DNA from: an uncultured Prevotella sp.
Lineage (GTDB): Bacteria > Bacteroidota > Bacteroidia > Bacteroidales > Bacteroidaceae
DNA length: 17,355 bases
NCBI GenBank assembly: GCA_934281565.1
Contig: CAKQXI010000040.1
Span: 1-17,355 of the forward strand
Direction of reading: 5' to 3'
Shown here: positions 1-7,885 of the stretch, piece after piece
Numbering within the stretch: the first letter of the stretch is position 1
How the letters are laid out: the number at the start of each line of letters is the position of its first letter
Translations under genes and position numbers: made by a program
Notes under the pieces: generated by a model
Database searches by the model: none
Seen by the model: only the letters and a program-made list of their open reading frames with translations
What the model was told of the DNA's origin: nothing

Positions 1-77
1 GTTACGGACTACTCGCTGGCAAGTTACAGGCAAGTTACGGACTACTCGCTGGCAAGTTACAGGCAAGTTACGGACTA
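1..77. repeat. 33-bp tandem repeat built of 11-bp subunits
   Basis: Two exact 33-bp copies (1-33 and 34-66) are followed by the first 11 bases of a third (67-77). Each copy divides into three 11-mers: GTTACGGACTA, CTCGCTGGCAA and GTTACAGGCAA. The first and third are clearly related. The array is cut by the window edge, so its full length is unknown. It lies directly after the stop codon of the minus-strand gene at 85-1533. The leading 11-mer closely resembles units of a second array at 4780-4867. There are no unique spacers, so this is not a CRISPR. Function unknown. Confidence 0.9.
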
Positions 78-84
78 GTTAAAT

Positions 85-1533
85 CTATGCCCAACTTGGA
101 ATATATCTCATATATCGTGGGGCTGTCTCGGGGTCAACAAGCTTTATCATTTTTTTGCCTTGCACCTCTTTTATCAATCGAGACACCATACTTGATGAAG
201 ATACCTTGAGACCAAAACGCTCTCTCAGTGATGAGTTTGAGAGAGCTTCCCCCTCAATATATTTGACGCAAGCATGCAAATAAGTAGACCATATACGATC
301 GTCTATCTGAATATTGACAAAATTCAAATAGGCAAACAGAGACACACGAGTAGATTCTTGATAGACATTAATGCGCGGAGCTGGCAAGCACTTGCTTTCG
401 CAAGTGATGACCATTCTGTCCCATCCGCGTCCTAGCTCCTCGCACATACCAAAACGACGCATAATAGAGGCAAGTTTCTCATTGCGTGATTTAGGAGGAT
501 TGTCTATAATACGCATTACATCTACTAAGGGGACACCAGGGTTAGTCACTTCCACACGATTTTCAAACAGTTCTACGATAGGACCTGCTCCTGTTATGTA
601 AAAATCTTGATGTATCACAGCATTTGCTATACATTCCCTTATAGCAGGGAGTGGAAATGCACTTTCTGTACGCAACTGTATCTCATCAGGCTCTTCTCTT
701 GAAGGAAGAAGCGTATAGACATACTTTACAGTTTTCTCCAAACCAGTAGCATATCCTTCATCGAAAGTTTCCTCTTTGAGAATTGTTAAGCGATTATGCT
801 TGTCATATTGCACCACACGAATGGCTTTGCGTCCCAACCTTGGAAACTCCGACAGTTTCTTTGCCAAAAGAACCGCCCCAAGGTTAGTGATGGCATAAAG
901 TCCATCGTCTTGGCGAACAAGAAGGTCATCTTCAAGCATATAATGTATTATCTGCTCCATTTCATCAGGCACAGGAATATGCAAAAGGGTAAAATAAGCC
1001 TCATAATTCAACAAACGAAGTGCTTTTTTATCGGTCAAACCAATCTTGGAATAAGTATCCTCAAATTGATTATGCCGTAGTTTATCCCACAGCAATGCTT
1101 GGAGCGTAGGAAATTCCACCAGCTTCTTTGTATAACTACCAGAACGAATGTAATCAACTTTTTCAAAGGTCACAGGCAAGCCTTCCGCCCGTGTCATCAC
1201 AATCAGTTCAACATGCTTGCCATCAATGTCTACACCGTAGAACTCGAAGTTGGCATTCTTCGATAGCAAATAGCGCAACCAGTTTTCTAGTTCTTGATTA
1301 CCTTTCTTCTCACTTTTCAACCTTACCGAAGTACCAACAATCTCGTGCGTACTATCATCCACTCCCCATATCATATAGGCATGGCTACGATCAACAAGCA
1401 CAGCACTGTTGGCTAGAGCACTGATATCTTCACCTATCATCTGTGGCGACCAATTGTTGTGTTTGAATTCAACCCAACCCGATTCATTAGGCTGCTTACA
1501 TAATTCTTTTACAAGTATATCTAAATTCTCCAT
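85..1533 (-). CDS. AlbA_2 (Schlafen-type) domain ATP-binding regulator
   Basis: A 482-residue protein of the widespread family annotated as RNA-binding-domain, RecG-like or transcriptional regulator. Residues about 18-140 look like an AlbA_2/Schlafen domain, with the conserved acidic start WVEFK and an ALANS helix. A helix-turn-helix-like stretch sits near 185-230. Residues 290-400 resemble HATPase_c_4: RECIANAVIHQDFY, then FENRVEVTNPG and the glycine-rich EELGRGWDRM. The C-terminal 70 residues could form another winged helix. Family knowledge suggests a nucleic-acid-binding regulator; no target is visible here. Such genes are accessory and often found near defence or mobile loci, but no partner genes lie beside it. 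The ATG at 1531-1533 is followed by the first conserved residues. The stop abuts the repeat array at 1-77. Confidence 0.8.
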   Translation of the reverse strand: MENLDILVKELCKQPNESGWVEFKHNNWSPQMIGEDISALANSAVLVDRSHAYMIWGVDDSTHEIVGTSVRLKSEKKGNQELENWLRYLLSKNANFEFYGVDIDGKHVELIVMTRAEGLPVTFEKVDYIRSGSYTKKLVEFPTLQALLWDKLRHNQFEDTYSKIGLTDKKALRLLNYEAYFTLLHIPVPDEMEQIIHYMLEDDLLVRQDDGLYAITNLGAVLLAKKLSEFPRLGRKAIRVVQYDKHNRLTILKEETFDEGYATGLEKTVKYVYTLLPSREEPDEIQLRTESAFPLPAIRECIANAVIHQDFYITGAGPIVELFENRVEVTNPGVPLVDVMRIIDNPPKSRNEKLASIMRRFGMCEELGRGWDRMVITCESKCLPAPRINVYQESTRVSLFAYLNFVNIQIDDRIWSTYLHACVKYIEGEALSNSSLRERFGLKVSSSSMVSRLIKEVQGKKMIKLVDPETAPRYMRYIPSWA

Positions 1534-1710
1534 CGTCTTTAAACTTTTATACTTATTCCATTTTTAGTTTATCTTCAACCATCTTGATGGCGATAGGTTC
1601 CTTTTGACTGAACAGATGACCATTGCATGAGTTTCACGAACTGAACAGTCCATCTCTTACATAATAGCATCTTTCAGACAAATCACCATAATATTTAAAC
1701 TACTAAGACA

Positions 1711-1718
1711 CAAAGATA
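1711..1718 (-). promoter_or_regulatory. possible -7 element for the AlbA_2 gene
   Basis: On the minus strand these bases read TATCTTTG, matching the Bacteroidetes -7 consensus TAnnTTTG. No clear TTTG lies at the expected 19-21 bases upstream. If used, it would give a leader of roughly 170 bases before the start codon at 1533. Confidence 0.35.
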
Positions 1719-1837
1719 AGAAAAAATCATAAATAATAGCACAAGAATATACTTTTTATGTTTCCAAGACCTTATTTTATTGTATTTTATGCAAATATTT
1801 GGATAAATCATTACATTTGCAACAAATTCAAACAAGA

Positions 1838-1868
1838 TATGATACTTTTATACCTATCAAGTATCATA
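1838..1868. repeat. 10-bp perfect inverted repeat
   Basis: TATGATACTT at 1838-1847 is matched by AAGTATCATA at 1859-1868, with an 11-base loop. No T-run follows on either strand, so it is not an obvious terminator. A TACATTTG sequence (1812-1819, plus strand) resembling a -7 element lies just upstream, without a good -33 partner. It could be an operator or the 5' hairpin of a short transcript. Confidence 0.45.
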
Positions 1869-2227
1869 CCATCAAGATTGACAGCACTCAATGTACTGGG
1901 ACTTTCTACATAAGCACAACTCTGTGGAAAAACTTTGAGATTAAAGCAATGCACAATCAAGAAACTTATTGCTAAATATTTACGGCTTAGAGAGGTGACC
2001 AAAAATTCTCCGCATCAATCTTAAACAATTTCATTTGTACTCTCTAACCTCAATCAACAGCACGTTAAAAGAGAACCACTGAAAAAATTGCCAGAAAGTT
2101 TCATCTATTACGAGCCTTTGTCATTTAAGAGACTACTTAACAGAAAATCTGGAGTGTAAGAAAGATTCAGAGTATTATATACAGAAGTATCCATTTAACA
2201 TAACTATCTAAGTGCAGCCTTACCGTT

Positions 2228-4619
2228 TCATCCAATCTTCTCATTCAACCTTGCAAACAGACAGAAAAGGACGGGGACAAAGAACAACAGTGCCAATGTT
2301 CCTGCTATCATACCTCCCAACACACCTGTACCGATGGATAAATCACCTTTCGCTCCTGCTCCTGTAGAGAACAACAAAGGAAGCATACCGAATACCATTA
2401 CGGTGGCTGTCATGACGATGGGACGGAAACGTATCTTTGCGGCATAGAGCGCCGCTGCCGCTATAGACAAACCATCTTTTCGCCTGCGCTCGGTCGCTAC
2501 CTCCGTAAGTAGGATGGCGGTCTTTGCCAACATACCTATCAACATGATAAGACCTGTCTGCATATAGATGTTGTTCTCTATCCCAAAGACACCAGAGAGG
2601 AGGAAGCTGCCCAAGAGTCCGAAAGGTATCACAAGGAGAATGGCAAACGGAATGAACAGACTCTCGTAGAGGGAACTCAGGATGATGTATATGAAGACGA
2701 CACTCAACAAAAGTACGATTGCCGTGATATTACCCTGAGAAGATTCCTCTCTCGACATTCCACTTAACTCGTAACTATAACCCACAGGAAGCGTTTGGGC
2801 AGCAACCTCACTGATGGCTTGGATAGCTTGCCCTGAACTGTATCCACTGGCTGGCGTTCCGTTGATACGGATACTTGGAAAGAGGTTGAAGTGCGTCAGA
2901 TATTCCGCTCCGTTTATCTTCTTCAGCACGACATACTCGCTCAACGGCGACAGATTACCATCACTACTCCTTACATACATATTGGCAAGCGAATGTTCAT
3001 TGAGCCTATATTGCGAAGATGCCTGTACCATAACACGGTATATCTTCGTGTATTTGTTCAGATTGGAGGCATAGTCTCCACCTACATAGTCGGCAAGCGC
3101 CGTCAATACATCTTTAGGCGAAATGTTATCCATCATGCACTTGGCAGCATCCACGCTCACCTCGTATTGTGGATAACTTGTATCGAACGTAGAGTGCTGC
3201 TGCCATGGTAAGTCCAAACTCCTTATAGAAGATACCTGTTGTGCCACTGATGAAACTGACAGGGACAAACACCGCCATAAAAACAACTGTCGTTGTCACC
3301 AAGGCAGACTTCAGTTCTTTCATCGTTTCTACAGTCGCCTCATACACGCTTTTATTGCTTTCAGCCAATTTAGCTTGCACTGCCTCCACCACGATGATAG
3401 AATCGTCCACCACTGTTCCTATGACAAGTACCAAGGCAAAGAGCGTAAGGAGGTTGAGCGTAAAGCCCACAACATACATAAAGATGAAAGTTCCAATCAA
3501 CGACACGATAATGGCGATGGCAGGAATGAGCATTGAACGCCAGTCACGAAGAAACAATCCCACGACAACGATAACCAACACGAGGGCTACCAACAAGGTC
3601 TCGACAACATTTTGGATAGAAGCATTGAGGAAATCCATCACACTCGCCTGGTCCTCCAGCACCATGCCAGGAGGCAATGTTTTCCTTACTTGGTTCTCCA
3701 CTTGGTCTATCTGCTTAACGATGTTGGCTGCATTGGAGCCAGCAATCTGGGTGATGCTGGCAGAAGCACCAGGCAACCCTTTCGTGGTACTCCTCAAGTC
3801 ATAGTTGACAGTACCCATCTCTATCCGTGCCACATCTCGCAGTCGCAGGACATTACCATCTGACGATGCCTTGACGACTATGTTCTCATAATCAGAAATC
3901 TCGCTGTATCTACCACGATACTTCAGCACATACTGATAGGTATTGGCAGACTCAGCCCCCAACGCTCCCGTTGGCGACTCCAAGCTCTGTGCTGCCAGCG
4001 CATTGTCAATATCAGTGGGAACGAGACCGTATGCCTTCATCTTGTCAGGGTTGAGCCAGATACGGAGCGAATAGTCGGCACCGAAGACATTGACCTCCCC
4101 TACTCCCGGGATACGGGAAAGCTGTGGTTCTATATTGATTTTCAGATAGTTGGTCAAGAACTTGGCGTCATATCGTCCATCAGGACTATACAGCGTGATG
4201 AACTTCAAGTTTGAGTTTTGTGTCTTCTTCACGGTGATACCACCCTTGATGACTTCGGCAGGTAATTGCCCCTGAGCCGAAGCCACACGGTTCTGCACAT
4301 TCACCACAGCCATGTTAGGGTCAGAGCCTTGCTTGAAGTTAATGGTAATCGTACAGGTACCATTGTTGGATGCCGTGGAGGTCATATACTGCATATTCTC
4401 GACACCATTGATGGAAGCCTCCAAGGGAACGACGACACTTTTCATGACCGTCTCCGCACTGGCACCCGTATAGGTTGCCGACACCTTTACCGTAGGTGGA
4501 GCAATATCGGGATACTGCTCAATGGGCAATGCTATCAATCCTATGATACCGACAATGACGATGGTAACGGCTATCATCACCGATGTGACGGGCCTGTTTA
4601 TAAAAGTCTTTACATTCAT
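2228..4619 (-). pseudogene. RND multidrug efflux inner-membrane transporter, internally deleted and frameshifted
   Basis: Remnant of an AcrB/MexB-type (HAE1) proton-driven efflux pump, normally about 1,040-1,060 residues. The N-terminal part reads from the ATG at 4617-4619 (MNVKTFINRPVTSVM) through TM1, the porter domain and TM2-TM4, including the proton-relay pair in GTVVDDSIIVVEA. It stays homologous up to FGLTMAAAL near 3192. The family sequence then resumes in another frame near 3200 with FDTSYPQYEVSVDAA, a porter-domain region, and continues to the C-terminus through TM8-TM12, with the relay lysine in GMLAKTAILLTE. By comparison with AcrB, about 240-260 residues between TM4 and the second porter domain are missing, including TM5-TM7. 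Translated from the start, it ends after about 20 unrelated residues. The start at 4619 is chosen because the homology begins there and a promoter lies just upstream. No MFP adaptor or TolC-type gene is adjacent, so it was already an orphan or the operon has decayed. Confidence 0.88.
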
Positions 4620-4657
4620 TTCTCTCTTACTTTTGCTATTGAATTCTTTTTCGCCTG

Positions 4658-4686
4658 CAAAAGTAGCATTCGATTTTGTAGACAAT
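4658..4686 (-). promoter_or_regulatory. promoter of the RND pump gene
   Basis: On the minus strand, TACTTTTG (4658-4665) matches the Bacteroidetes -7 TAnnTTTG. ATTG (4683-4686) lies 17 bases upstream as a weak -33. Transcription would begin about 30 bases before the ATG at 4619. This also rules out the longer in-frame start at 4685, which falls inside the promoter. Confidence 0.6.
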
Positions 4687-4779
4687 TTGAATCACCGAGA
4701 GACAATGTATTAAACTGTGTTATTTTCACATACAAAAAGGCTTTGCAATCCTACAGATTAATGGAATTGGCATGAAGCT

Positions 4780-4867
4780 GATACGGATTTAGGACGGAGA
4801 GGGGGTAAACCTGATACGGAGTTGGTACGGACTTGATACGGAGATGGTACGGACTTGGTACGGAGAA
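4780..4867. repeat. eight in-phase degenerate 11-bp repeats
   Basis: From 4780 the sequence divides into eight consecutive 11-mers. Five adjacent ones at 4813-4867 are close relatives: GATACGGAGTT, GGTACGGACTT, GATACGGAGAT, GGTACGGACTT and GGTACGGAGAA. The first unit (GATACGGATTT) also matches, while the second and third are more diverged but keep the phase. The array lies between the divergent starts of the pump pseudogene and the thioredoxin-like gene. Its core TACGGA is shared with the array at 1-77. Confidence 0.85.
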
Positions 4868-4936
4868 AGACAAGTCTTTTTAACAATCGTTTCTGGAATA
4901 TACTTGATTTTTTTCGAGTATTCCAAGAAAATTGAT

Positions 4937-4944
4937 TATCTTTG
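4937..4944 (+). promoter_or_regulatory. -7 promoter element of the thioredoxin-like gene
   Basis: TATCTTTG matches TAnnTTTG and is followed by GC, as at other promoters here. The -33 region is weak: TTTC at 4912-4915, 21 bases upstream. The predicted start of transcription is about 20 bases before the ATG at 4970. Confidence 0.6.
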
Positions 4945-4969
4945 CACCCAAATAAGAAACAGAAAGGAT

Positions 4970-5470
4970 ATGAATATGAAAAGAATGATCTTATCAATGA
5001 TGGTTATGGTCAGCTGCGCCTTGGGCATCCATGCACAGACGACACAAGACCCAGACTCGCTCTACACAAAAGGGCTATTGACCGTTGGCACAGAAGCTCC
5101 AGCCTTCCCTGCCCTAAAGAATGGCAAATGGACAGTCGTTGATTTTTGGGCTACATGGTGTCCCGACTGCCGCAAGGAGATACCTACCGTAAAAAGCCTC
5201 TATGAGAAATATGGCAAGGAGGTGAAGTTCATCGGCGTTTCTTTTGATACCCAGAAAGCCAACCTTGATAAGTATGTAGAGGCAAACGGAATAAAATGGG
5301 AGCAATACAGCGAGTTCAAGAAGTGGAAAGAAACCAATATTTCCAAGGCTTATAACATCCAATGGCTGCCATCTATGTATCTCATTGACCCACAGGGAAA
5401 AGTGGCATACGTAACAGTCCTTGCAGAACGTATGGGACAGAAATTGGCAGATATTTTCGGTGAAAAGTAA
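4970..5470 (+). CDS. secreted thioredoxin-like (TlpA/ResA-type) protein
   Basis: A 166-residue protein exported to the periplasm or outer surface. Residues 1-22 form a basic then hydrophobic signal peptide with a plausible cleavage after HA (residues 21-22). A cysteine at residue 16 in MVSC makes a lipoprotein an alternative. The mature part is a thioredoxin fold with the redox motif ATWCPDCRKE (cysteines 64 and 67), the VDFW strand before it, and the cis-proline loop WLPSMYLID. Such proteins reduce or isomerise disulfides, or assist cytochrome maturation; the substrate cannot be told. The start at 4970 is chosen for its GAAAGGA ribosome site (4962-4968), signal peptide and upstream -7 element. 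The in-frame upstream start at 4844 would precede the promoter. An ATG at 4976 is a possible alternative. It stands alone between the repeat array and ssrA. Confidence 0.88.
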   Translation: MNMKRMILSMMVMVSCALGIHAQTTQDPDSLYTKGLLTVGTEAPAFPALKNGKWTVVDFWATWCPDCRKEIPTVKSLYEKYGKEVKFIGVSFDTQKANLDKYVEANGIKWEQYSEFKKWKETNISKAYNIQWLPSMYLIDPQGKVAYVTVLAERMGQKLADIFGEK

Positions 5471-5486
5471 TTTTTCATCGAAAATA

Positions 5487-5518
5487 TTTGGTGAATTCAT
5501 AAATTTACCCTACCTTTG
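5487..5518 (+). promoter_or_regulatory. ssrA promoter
   Basis: TTTG (5487-5490) and TACCTTTG (5511-5518) with a 20-base spacer: a full match to the Bacteroidetes primary sigma factor promoter. The mature tmRNA 5' end lies 15 bases after the -7 element. Confidence 0.85.
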
Positions 5519-5532
5519 CATTTAGTTGAATC

Positions 5533-5927
5533 GGGGTTGACTGGATTTGACGGCGAGATGAGATGGTACGTAAGCACGCGGAGACTCGTTGGCTATCTCC
5601 TTAATCATAGTGAACAAAAAATTAATTGGCGAAAGAAATTACGCTCTCGCAGCCTAGTCGAAGCACAGTAGACCGGCTTTATTCCGTCACAAGGTGATGG
5701 AACGGGACATCGCTCAACGGATGTTGTTCCGAATCTTGTTGATCAAGCGGTGCAGGTAAATCGGAAATAGCTCTTGCAAGCCTCGATGCAAGGGTGAAGA
5801 TTTAGAGGATAAGGGTATGATTGGTGGTCCAGGTCTTGCCATACCTCGAAAACCAAAGGCTGGAATAAGCGTGTAGAAAGCGTATGGTTTCCTTGTGCGG
5901 ACGAGGGTTCGAATCCCTCCAGCTCCA
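5533..5927 (+). ncRNA. ssrA: tmRNA (ssrA)
   Basis: Transfer-messenger RNA, which with SmpB frees ribosomes stalled on broken mRNAs and tags the peptide for proteolysis. The 5' end GGGGTTGACTGGATTTGAC and the 3' T-arm GAGGGTTCGAATCCCTC are diagnostic. GGGGTTG (5533-5539) pairs with CAGCTCC (5920-5926) as acceptor stem (two G-U pairs), followed by A5927. The tag frame runs from 5628 to the TAG at 5655-5657 and reads GERNYALAA, with the usual degradation signal ALAA. After the discriminator the genome reads CTC, so CCA is not encoded and must be added enzymatically. Length about 395 bases. It is flanked by a consensus promoter and a strong terminator, so it is a stand-alone unit. Confidence 0.97.
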
Positions 5928-5938
5928 CTCTGAAACAT

Positions 5939-5981
5939 AAAAAAGACCTGCTTGGAACGATGTTCTGAGCAGGTCTTTTTT
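5939..5981. terminator. bidirectional intrinsic terminator
   Basis: A 14-bp perfect stem (5939-5952 with 5968-5981) has core AGACCTGCT/AGCAGGTCT, A-run and T-run edges and a 15-base loop. It ends ssrA on the plus strand. Read on the minus strand it lies just after the stop of the AraC-type gene, ending the operon from ksgA. Confidence 0.92.
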
Positions 5982-5987
5982 ATGCCT

Positions 5988-6911
5988 TTACTTTCTTAGG
6001 TTCTCACGATATTTCAAGGGCGACATACGCAGGTGCTCCCTCACGTACTTGCCGAAGAAAGAAGTATTGGAGAAGCCCAAGATACCTGATATTTCCTTGA
6101 TGGACTTGCTCGTGGAACGCAAGTAATACGTGATGTCGGAGAGAGTGTATTCCGTAATCCACTCGATAGCAGTCTTGCCTGAATGGCGTTTGCACACGAT
6201 GGACAGGTACTTAGGGGTGATACATAGCTGCTGGGCAAAGTATTCAACAGGCAGATGCTTGACGGCACTCTGCTGAAGCATCTCCAGAAAACGGTCAAAG
6301 AGGTCACTCGTGGTGGTACTGGCATGGCTCCGTCCACCCATCTGCTGGGCAAAGGCATTGCAGACACCCAACAAGCCACTTTTGAGCAAAGTCTCCACTA
6401 TCTCGTGACGATAAGGGTTCCATGTCGATGTCTCGGTACCAGGATGCCCAAGGCACAAACGAACCAACTCGGTGAATTTCTGATAGAACTCCATATCCAC
6501 CTCCGTCATCTTGACAACCGACACCTTATCCACATACATTGCACGATTCCATACGCTAATATGGGAATGCAAGATGTTCTGGATGCCACGATTGGTGACA
6601 CACAAAGCACGACAAGAGAAGTCGGGCGACACCTCCAAGATGTCAAGAACCGTATTAGGAGGACAAGCAAAAATCTCGTTCTTATTTATCTGGACAATCC
6701 TACCATTGATGTCAGTTCTCAGGTAACCATTCAAGCAAGAGGCAATCATATTCATCTGCAATCTCACGGGGTCGGGATTAGCCAACACCTTGACATTGTC
6801 AATAATCATAATGTCATCATCGAGATAACTGGCACTAATCTCCGCACTCTGAGAGAACTCTCCGTCCTCAATACGTTGCTTGATGTCCTTAGTTTGTTTT
6901 TCCTTTGCCAT
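5988..6911 (-). CDS. AraC-family transcriptional regulator
   Basis: A 307-residue protein. The C-terminal 100 residues (about 205-303) form the double helix-turn-helix typical of AraC/XylS regulators: FAQQLCITPKYLSIVCKRH as the first reader, then IKEISGILGFSNTSFFGKYV and the closing MSPLKYREN. The N-terminal 180 residues have a cupin-like effector-domain pattern (YLRTDINGRIVQINKNE and CPPNTVLDI), without a nameable ligand. A GGAGG ribosome site stands 10 bases before the ATG at 6909-6911, unusually strong for this phylum. It lies 41 bases after rsgA on the same strand with no terminator between, so it is probably the last gene of the ksgA-frr-rsgA transcript. Targets are unknown. Confidence 0.9.
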   Translation of the reverse strand: MAKEKQTKDIKQRIEDGEFSQSAEISASYLDDDIMIIDNVKVLANPDPVRLQMNMIASCLNGYLRTDINGRIVQINKNEIFACPPNTVLDILEVSPDFSCRALCVTNRGIQNILHSHISVWNRAMYVDKVSVVKMTEVDMEFYQKFTELVRLCLGHPGTETSTWNPYRHEIVETLLKSGLLGVCNAFAQQMGGRSHASTTTSDLFDRFLEMLQQSAVKHLPVEYFAQQLCITPKYLSIVCKRHSGKTAIEWITEYTLSDITYYLRSTSKSIKEISGILGFSNTSFFGKYVREHLRMSPLKYRENLRK

Positions 6912-6952
6912 TTCTATCTAACCTCCTTTAACTACTTATCCATTTCTACTGC

Positions 6953-7885
6953 TTAAAATGCCTCACGATACTTGTTCTCGTCCTTGTCTTCGAGCATGGA
7001 GAGATAACTCTGGTAACGACTGGCCGCAATATAATGTTCTTCCACTGCCTTGATGACAGCACATCCCGGTTCATGGGTATGTGTACAGTTGGAGAACTTG
7101 CAATCCTGAGAGAAATGGAAGATTTCCTTGAAATAACTTGTAAGTTCCTCTTTCTCTATATCGAAAGTACCAAAGCCTTTGATACCCGGTGTATCAATCA
7201 GGTAACCACCATCTGGCAACTCTATCATCTCACTAAACGTGGTGGTGTGCATACCTGTGTTATGGGCATCGCTGATTTCTGCGGTACGCTGGTCGGCATC
7301 AGGCACCAACTGATTGATCAAGGTAGACTTACCCACTCCACTATTACCACTCAGGAGCGAAATCTTGTCTTTGACCAATGGTCGCAACTGTTCTATCCCC
7401 TCGCCTGTGGCAGCAGAGATCTCGATACATTTATATCCGATGGTCTCATACAGTTTGCACATCATTTCCTCATAATGAACTTCTTCCTCAGAGAGAATAT
7501 CACGTTTGTTGAATACCAAGATGACAGGTACCCGATACGCCTCGGCACTCGCCAAGAAGCGGTCTATAAAAGTGGTAGAAGTTTGCGGATAGTTCACCGT
7601 AACAATAAGCAACGCCTGGTCGACATTGGCAGCCAAGATATGGCTTTGCTTACTCAAATTAGGTGACTTGCGAATGATATAGTTGCGACGGTCTTCTATC
7701 GAGGAGATAAAAGCCGTTCCCTCTTGATTGGTTATCAGTTCCACATGATCGCCCACAGCCACAGGATTGGTGCTGCGGATGCCTTTCAAGCGGAAATTGC
7801 CCTTTATCTTGCTTTCAATAAGCTGGCCATCGTCAGTCTTGACGGTGTACCAGCTTCCTGTATTTTTGATGACAAGTCCTTTCAT
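6953..7885 (-). CDS. rsgA: ribosome small-subunit-dependent GTPase A
   Basis: A 310-residue RsgA (YjeQ/EngC), a GTPase that checks late 30S subunit assembly. An N-terminal OB-fold (residues 1-60) is followed by a circularly permuted GTPase domain: G4 NKRD at 126-129, G5 SAATG at 157-161, then the P-loop GNSGVGKST at 180-188 and G3 DTPG at 231-234. A C-terminal zinc site follows (C262, C267, H269 or H271, C275). The order G4-G5-G1-G3 is the family signature. Its ATG overlaps the frr stop by one base (TAATG), implying translational coupling. All catalytic motifs are intact. Confidence 0.97.
   Translation of the reverse strand: MKGLVIKNTGSWYTVKTDDGQLIESKIKGNFRLKGIRSTNPVAVGDHVELITNQEGTAFISSIEDRRNYIIRKSPNLSKQSHILAANVDQALLIVTVNYPQTSTTFIDRFLASAEAYRVPVILVFNKRDILSEEEVHYEEMMCKLYETIGYKCIEISAATGEGIEQLRPLVKDKISLLSGNSGVGKSTLINQLVPDADQRTAEISDAHNTGMHTTTFSEMIELPDGGYLIDTPGIKGFGTFDIEKEELTSYFKEIFHFSQDCKFSNCTHTHEPGCAVIKAVEEHYIAASRYQSYLSMLEDKDENKYREAF

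Larger units (their letters stand above)
1534..2227. other. gene-poor interval, about 700 bp
   Basis: AT-rich sequence between the AlbA_2 gene and the broken pump gene. Short ORFs exist on both strands (the longest about 63 codons, minus strand 1811-2002), but none has a recognisable domain or a convincing start. It holds the possible promoter at 1711-1718 and the inverted repeat at 1838-1868. Since a TolC-type channel gene normally follows an RND pump in this phylum, the interval may be the scar of a deletion. That is inference. Confidence 0.5.

Noticed and set aside
1..77. CRISPR array
   Set aside because: The 33-bp units are directly contiguous with no unique spacers, and no cas genes are present.
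1811..2002. A 63-codon minus-strand ORF as a gene
   Set aside because: No ribosome site, promoter or recognisable domain, and it lies in AT-rich sequence where chance ORFs of this size are expected.
3241..3804. A 187-codon plus-strand ORF
   Set aside because: Antisense to clear RND pump homology, with threonine/serine-rich low-complexity composition and no domain.
4620..4685. Longer N-terminus for the RND pump (start at 4685)
   Set aside because: The extra 22 residues lack homology and the start falls within the promoter elements.
4758..4997. A 79-codon minus-strand ORF across the 11-bp repeat array
   Set aside because: Its serine/proline-rich repeats come only from the DNA repeat, and it runs antisense through the thioredoxin-gene promoter and start.
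5714..5938. Two minus-strand ORFs (74 and 61 codons) with GGIRTLVRTRKPY or GFEPSSAQGNHT
   Set aside because: They are antisense to the tRNA-like 3' end of tmRNA. Such ORFs are a known source of spurious protein annotations.
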